Source: Enterosoma sp964427595
GTDB taxonomy: Bacteria; Bacillota_I; Bacilli_A; RFN20; CAG-288
Direction of reading: 5' to 3'
Length of the DNA: 11,218 bases
NCBI GenBank assembly: GCA_964427595.1
Contig: CAYRUQ010000030.1
Location: 1 to 11,218, forward strand
Shown here: positions 8,215 through 11,218 of the stretch, in pieces
How the letters are laid out: each line of letters starts with the position of its first letter
Numbering within the stretch: the stretch's first letter is position 1
Made by a program: the position numbers and the translations under genes
Notes under the pieces: model-generated
Database searches by the model: none
What the model was told of the DNA's origin: nothing
What the model saw: only the letters and a program-made list of their open reading frames with translations

Positions 8215-8235
8215 CTTTGAAACCCCTTTTCAAAG
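8215..8235. repeat. Perfect 8-bp palindrome with CCCCT loop upstream of the GH3 gene
   Basis: CTTTGAAA (8215-8222) is perfectly complementary to TTTCAAAG (8228-8235) around a five-base CCCCT loop. As DNA it has the size and symmetry of a repressor operator placed downstream of the promoter. As RNA it is a hairpin whose loop is complementary to AGGGG (8256-8260) of the GH3 ribosome binding site, so an H-type pseudoknot covering the site is possible. Confidence 0.6.
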
Positions 8236-8262
8236 TATTAAAACGGAAAAAAGAAAGGGGTT
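8221..8262 (+). promoter_or_regulatory. Ribosome binding site of the GH3 gene with a sequestering helix
   Basis: The Shine-Dalgarno AAAGGGG (8254-8260) lies 10 bases before the ATG at 8271 and decides that start. AACCCCTTT (8221-8229) pairs perfectly with AAAGGGGTT (8254-8262), 9 bp plus one possible T-G pair, with a 22-base loop. That would hide the whole site in the mRNA. The same CCCC is also the loop of the 8215-8235 palindrome and can pair with the G run and following bases (8166-8177 with 8215-8226, 10 of 12 positions), so the structures exclude one another. Confidence 0.5.
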
Positions 8263-8270
8263 ACATATAC

Positions 8271-11207
8271 ATGGCCAAAAACTCTGAGATCACAAAGACG
8301 AGAGTCGCTTTGTCGTCCGCATGGTTCGTCTTCGCACTCGCTTTAGGTGTCGGTGTCGGTATTGGTGACTACTATGCTTCAGTTTCTTACTCAGTCATCT
8401 CAAACTTCTTTAACCAAAAAATGTATGAAGTTGTTGATGATGGGGATGAAAATGAAGACACTGAGTATTTCAAAACTGAATTCACCAGTGATGAAGACCT
8501 TTATGAAGCTAGCTCAGCTGTCGCTAAGCAAGTAGAAGCAGAAGGCTTAGTTCTTCTTAAAAACGAAGATGATGTCATGCCTTTAGGAGATAATAAGAAA
8601 ATCTCCATCTTCTCCGCATCCTCTGTCGATTTCGTTTATGGAGGAACCGGATCTGGTCAGATCAATGTCTCCACAGTCGATACCATCAAAGACGCTTTCG
8701 AAGATGTCGGATATGAAGTCAACGAAACCTTATGGCAATTCTATGAAGATGAAGGTTATTCAAGAACCACTGGTTCTCAAGACACTTATCCTAATACCTT
8801 CTTAATCAATGAAGTTCCGGTTGAAAACTACACAGCAGCAGTCATTTCATCCTTCAGCGAGTATAACGACGCTGCTGTTGTAGTCTTGTCTAGAAGTGGT
8901 GGTGAAGGTGCTGATTTGATTCATTCTACTGAAGATGGTAATGTCACTGATGGTGAGGATGGAAATTATCTCGCTTTATCCGCTGAAGAGAAAGACATGC
9001 TCGAGCTCGTCAATACCAACTTTGATACAGTCATCGTCTTAGTCAACACCTCTAACGCTTTAGAGCTCGGTGACTTAGAAGACTACGAGAACATCAAGTC
9101 TATCTTATGGGTCGGCACACCTGGACAAAGCGGTATCGGTGCTATCGCTGAGACTTTCACTGGAGAAGTCAATCCTTCCGGTAAACTCCCTGATACATGG
9201 GTTTATGACAATATGTCTTCTCCCGCCGCTATGAACATGGGTCTCAACTACTACTCTAATGGTGGTGAAGAACTCACAAGTGAGTATTCAGCTTATGGCG
9301 ATTGGATGGGTGCTTATCTCGTCTATCAAGAAGGTATCTATGTCGGTTATAGATATTACGAGACTAGATACGAAGATAAAGTCATGTCCACCGCTAATGT
9401 TGGTGATTATGACTATGAAGATACAGTCATCTATCCTTTCGGATATGGTCTTTCCTATACCGACTTCTCCTACAGCAACATCTCTTATACTAACGAAGAT
9501 GATTCCTACATCATCTCAGTTGATGTCACCAACACAGGTGATGTCGCCGGTAAAGAAGCTGTTCAAGTCTACTTACAGAAACCTTATACCGAGTACGATA
9601 AGACCTATGGAGTTGAAAAAGCTTCTGTTGAGTTAGTCGCTTTCGAGAAAACGGCTACTCTTGCTGCAGGTGAAACACAGACTGTCACTATCGAAGTTGA
9701 GAAAGAAAATTTCAGAACCTACGATGAAAATGGTGAAGGAACCTACATCCTTGAAGAAGGCATTTACTACTTATCACTCGGTAATGGTGCTCACGATGCT
9801 TTAAACAACATCTTAACCGCTAAAGGTTATGGTACCGGTGATGGTATGGATTATGCCGGTCAAAGCAGTTATGTCATCGCTCTTGATGTCGATGAAAGTG
9901 ATGAATATGCTACATCTGCTGTCACTGGTAATGAGATCACCAATCAACTCGATTTTGCTGATCTTTCTTACTATGGTCAAGAGACCACTTATGTCAGCAG
10001 AAACAACTGGAGCGGAACGATGCCTACTACTGTTGCTCCTGCTTCCTTAACTGATCAGATGAAAGAAGATCTCATCCCTGCTACCACCATTGAAGCTAAC
10101 GAAGAAGATGAGATGCCTGCTTATGATCAAAACAACGGTTTAACCTTACAGATGTTCATGGAAACCGATTATGATAGCCCTGCTTGGGATGACTTAGTCA
10201 GTCAGATGTCTTTAGATGAACTTTATCAATTAGTTTCTGATGGTGATTTCCACACCTATGCTGTCGAATCTATCTCTGCTCCTGGTACCGTTCATAAAGA
10301 CGGACCTCAAGGTCTTTCCACCACTTTCACTGGAACCGTTTCTGGTCAACCTCAAGCTTATCCTTGTGAACCTATCATGGCCGCCACCTTCAATAAAGAA
10401 CTCATCAACAGAGTCGGTGAATTAGTCGGCGAAGATGGTTTACATTCTGGAGTCCAAGGTTGGTATGCACCTGGTGCTAACATCCACAGAACTCCTTATA
10501 GTGGTAGAAACTTCGAGTACTTCAGTGAAGATTCTTATTTGACTGGTATCATGCTTGCTGAAGAAGTTGCTGGTGCTCAATCTAAAGGTTTAATCTGCTT
10601 CTCCAAACACTTTGCTTTCAACGATCAGGATACCGCTCGTCATGGTGTTCAAGTCTGGACAAACGAACAAGCTGGTAGAGAAATCTATTTGAGAGGTTTC
10701 GAATTATCCATCACCAAAGCCAATGGTTTAGGTTTGATGAGTTCTTACTCTCATGTCGGTACCGATTGGATCGGTGGAAACTACAACATCTTAACCAACA
10801 TCTTAAGAGAAGAATGGGGCTTTGAAGGTGTTGTCATCACTGACTTTGCAGCTGCTGAATATATGTCCATCTCTGAAGGTATCTTGGCTGGTAACAACCT
10901 CTGGTTATTGGCTCAAAATAACTTCTTAGGTTGCAATGCTAACGTCTTAGAAGACGGTTGGGAATCTAACCCCACTATCGTCAAAGCTTTACAAGAATCC
11001 GCTAAGACTATCCTCTACGCTGTCTCTAGATCTTCATCTATGAACGGCCTCTCTTCAAGCAGTAGAGTCGTCAACATCACTCCTGCTTGGGTCTATTGGT
11101 TAGTCTGCCTTAACGTCGTCATCTATTTAGCTCTCATCGGGGTCAGCGGCTTAGTTATCTACGGACTTGTCAAACGTAGAAAGAAAACCGTCGACGAGGA
11201 AGAGTAA
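8271..11207 (+). CDS. Membrane-anchored, domain-permuted GH3 glycoside hydrolase (beta-glucosidase/xylosidase type)
   Basis: A 978-residue enzyme expected to release sugars from non-reducing ends of beta-glycosides outside the cell; the exact sugar is not predictable. An N-terminal membrane anchor (about 12-34) is followed by the GH3 C-terminal alpha/beta domain (about 83-395, with AEGLVLLKNE and VVLSRSGGEGADL), an Fn3-like domain (about 398-510), an acidic linker, then the GH3 TIM barrel (about 655-905): D677 in DGPQGL, K779-H780 in SKHFAFN, and the likely nucleophile D858 in GFEGVVITDF. A second membrane segment (about 940-968) ends in KRRKK plus acidic residues. Most GH3 enzymes have the barrel first; the reversed order is known from Ruminococcus albus and Butyrivibrio enzymes. 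Positive charges at both ends predict both termini inside and the enzyme body outside. The frame is open back to 8115, but only the ATG at 8271 has a Shine-Dalgarno (AAAGGGG). Third codon positions are visibly more C-rich than in addAB, suggesting high expression. Confidence 0.94.
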   Translation: MAKNSEITKTRVALSSAWFVFALALGVGVGIGDYYASVSYSVISNFFNQKMYEVVDDGDENEDTEYFKTEFTSDEDLYEASSAVAKQVEAEGLVLLKNEDDVMPLGDNKKISIFSASSVDFVYGGTGSGQINVSTVDTIKDAFEDVGYEVNETLWQFYEDEGYSRTTGSQDTYPNTFLINEVPVENYTAAVISSFSEYNDAAVVVLSRSGGEGADLIHSTEDGNVTDGEDGNYLALSAEEKDMLELVNTNFDTVIVLVNTSNALELGDLEDYENIKSILWVGTPGQSGIGAIAETFTGEVNPSGKLPDTWVYDNMSSPAAMNMGLNYYSNGGEELTSEYSAYGDWMGAYLVYQEGIYVGYRYYETRYEDKVMSTANVGDYDYEDTVIYPFGYGLSYTDFSYSNISYTNEDDSYIISVDVTNTGDVAGKEAVQVYLQKPYTEYDKTYGVEKASVELVAFEKTATLAAGETQTVTIEVEKENFRTYDENGEGTYILEEGIYYLSLGNGAHDALNNILTAKGYGTGDGMDYAGQSSYVIALDVDESDEYATSAVTGNEITNQLDFADLSYYGQETTYVSRNNWSGTMPTTVAPASLTDQMKEDLIPATTIEANEEDEMPAYDQNNGLTLQMFMETDYDSPAWDDLVSQMSLDELYQLVSDGDFHTYAVESISAPGTVHKDGPQGLSTTFTGTVSGQPQAYPCEPIMAATFNKELINRVGELVGEDGLHSGVQGWYAPGANIHRTPYSGRNFEYFSEDSYLTGIMLAEEVAGAQSKGLICFSKHFAFNDQDTARHGVQVWTNEQAGREIYLRGFELSITKANGLGLMSSYSHVGTDWIGGNYNILTNILREEWGFEGVVITDFAAAEYMSISEGILAGNNLWLLAQNNFLGCNANVLEDGWESNPTIVKALQESAKTILYAVSRSSSMNGLSSSSRVVNITPAWVYWLVCLNVVIYLALIGVSGLVIYGLVKRRKKTVDEEE

Positions 11208-11218
11208 TCCTTAAAGTA

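Noticed and set aside
8048..8233. Minus-strand open frame of 61 codons across the divergent control region
   Set aside because: It would need a TTG start without a ribosome site, overlaps the glyA start in another frame, and contains the glyA promoter; it is the complement of the open stretch upstream of the GH3 gene.
1..11218. Use of TGA as Trp (Mollicute-type code 4)
   Set aside because: Trp is encoded by TGG at the sites checked, and no sense TGA is needed for any gene. None of the five stops is TGA, so the window cannot disprove it, but AT-rich genes under code 4 should show many TGA codons.
1..11218. tRNA or rRNA genes, CRISPR arrays, insertion sequences, phage or toxin-antitoxin genes
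   Set aside because: No repeat-spacer pattern, transposase, tRNA-like cloverleaf or rRNA stretch was seen; intergenic space totals only a few hundred bases and is accounted for above.

Overview
The window looks like a chromosomal segment of a low-GC, Gram-positive-type bacterium (Bacillota), most likely an uncultured gut or rumen member of the Bacilli, such as an Erysipelotrichales or RF39-like lineage. Four things point there: AT-rich genes, an AddAB-type recombination nuclease instead of RecBCD, Shine-Dalgarno sites of the GGAGG/AAAGGGG type, and a large membrane-anchored, domain-permuted GH3 glycosidase of the kind found in gut Bacillota. All Trp codons I checked are TGG and no in-frame TGA occurs, so the standard bacterial code (table 11) fits. 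The lineage is inference from gene content; no rRNA or phylogenetic marker was tested.

Layout. (1) Bases 1-471, plus strand: the 3' end of a Ser/Asn/Tyr-rich, probably surface or secreted protein, cut by the window edge and broken by a one-base frameshift near 223-230. (2) 472-610: a short convergent intergenic gap with a weak candidate bidirectional terminator. (3) 611-8051, minus strand: a tight three-gene cluster transcribed glyA -> addB -> addA. The glyA-addB gap is 8 bp including no recognisable Shine-Dalgarno, and the addB-addA gap is 2 bp. The cluster joins one-carbon metabolism (serine hydroxymethyltransferase) to double-strand-break repair. (4) 8052-8270: a divergent control region of 219 bp, the most intriguing part of the window. 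(5) 8271-11207, plus strand: a 978-residue GH3 glycosidase with a membrane segment at each end. Eleven bases remain after its stop.

The divergent region holds a TATAAT box for glyA; a 12-bp A/T-rich hairpin with one bulge; a perfect TTGACA -35 box followed by a run of eight G and a suboptimally spaced TTTAAG; a perfect 8-bp palindrome with a CCCCT loop; and a helix that would bury the GH3 ribosome binding site. The layout suggests that the surface glycosidase could be controlled twice: by slippage of the G run, changing promoter spacing (phase variation), and by competing RNA structures around the ribosome binding site. This is inference from sequence and untested.

How the genes act: AddA and AddB should form the helicase-nuclease that processes double-strand breaks for RecA. 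GlyA supplies glycine and methylene-tetrahydrofolate, which feeds thymidylate and purine synthesis. The GH3 enzyme should cleave sugars outside the cell while tethered to the membrane, and is probably unrelated in function to the minus-strand operon.
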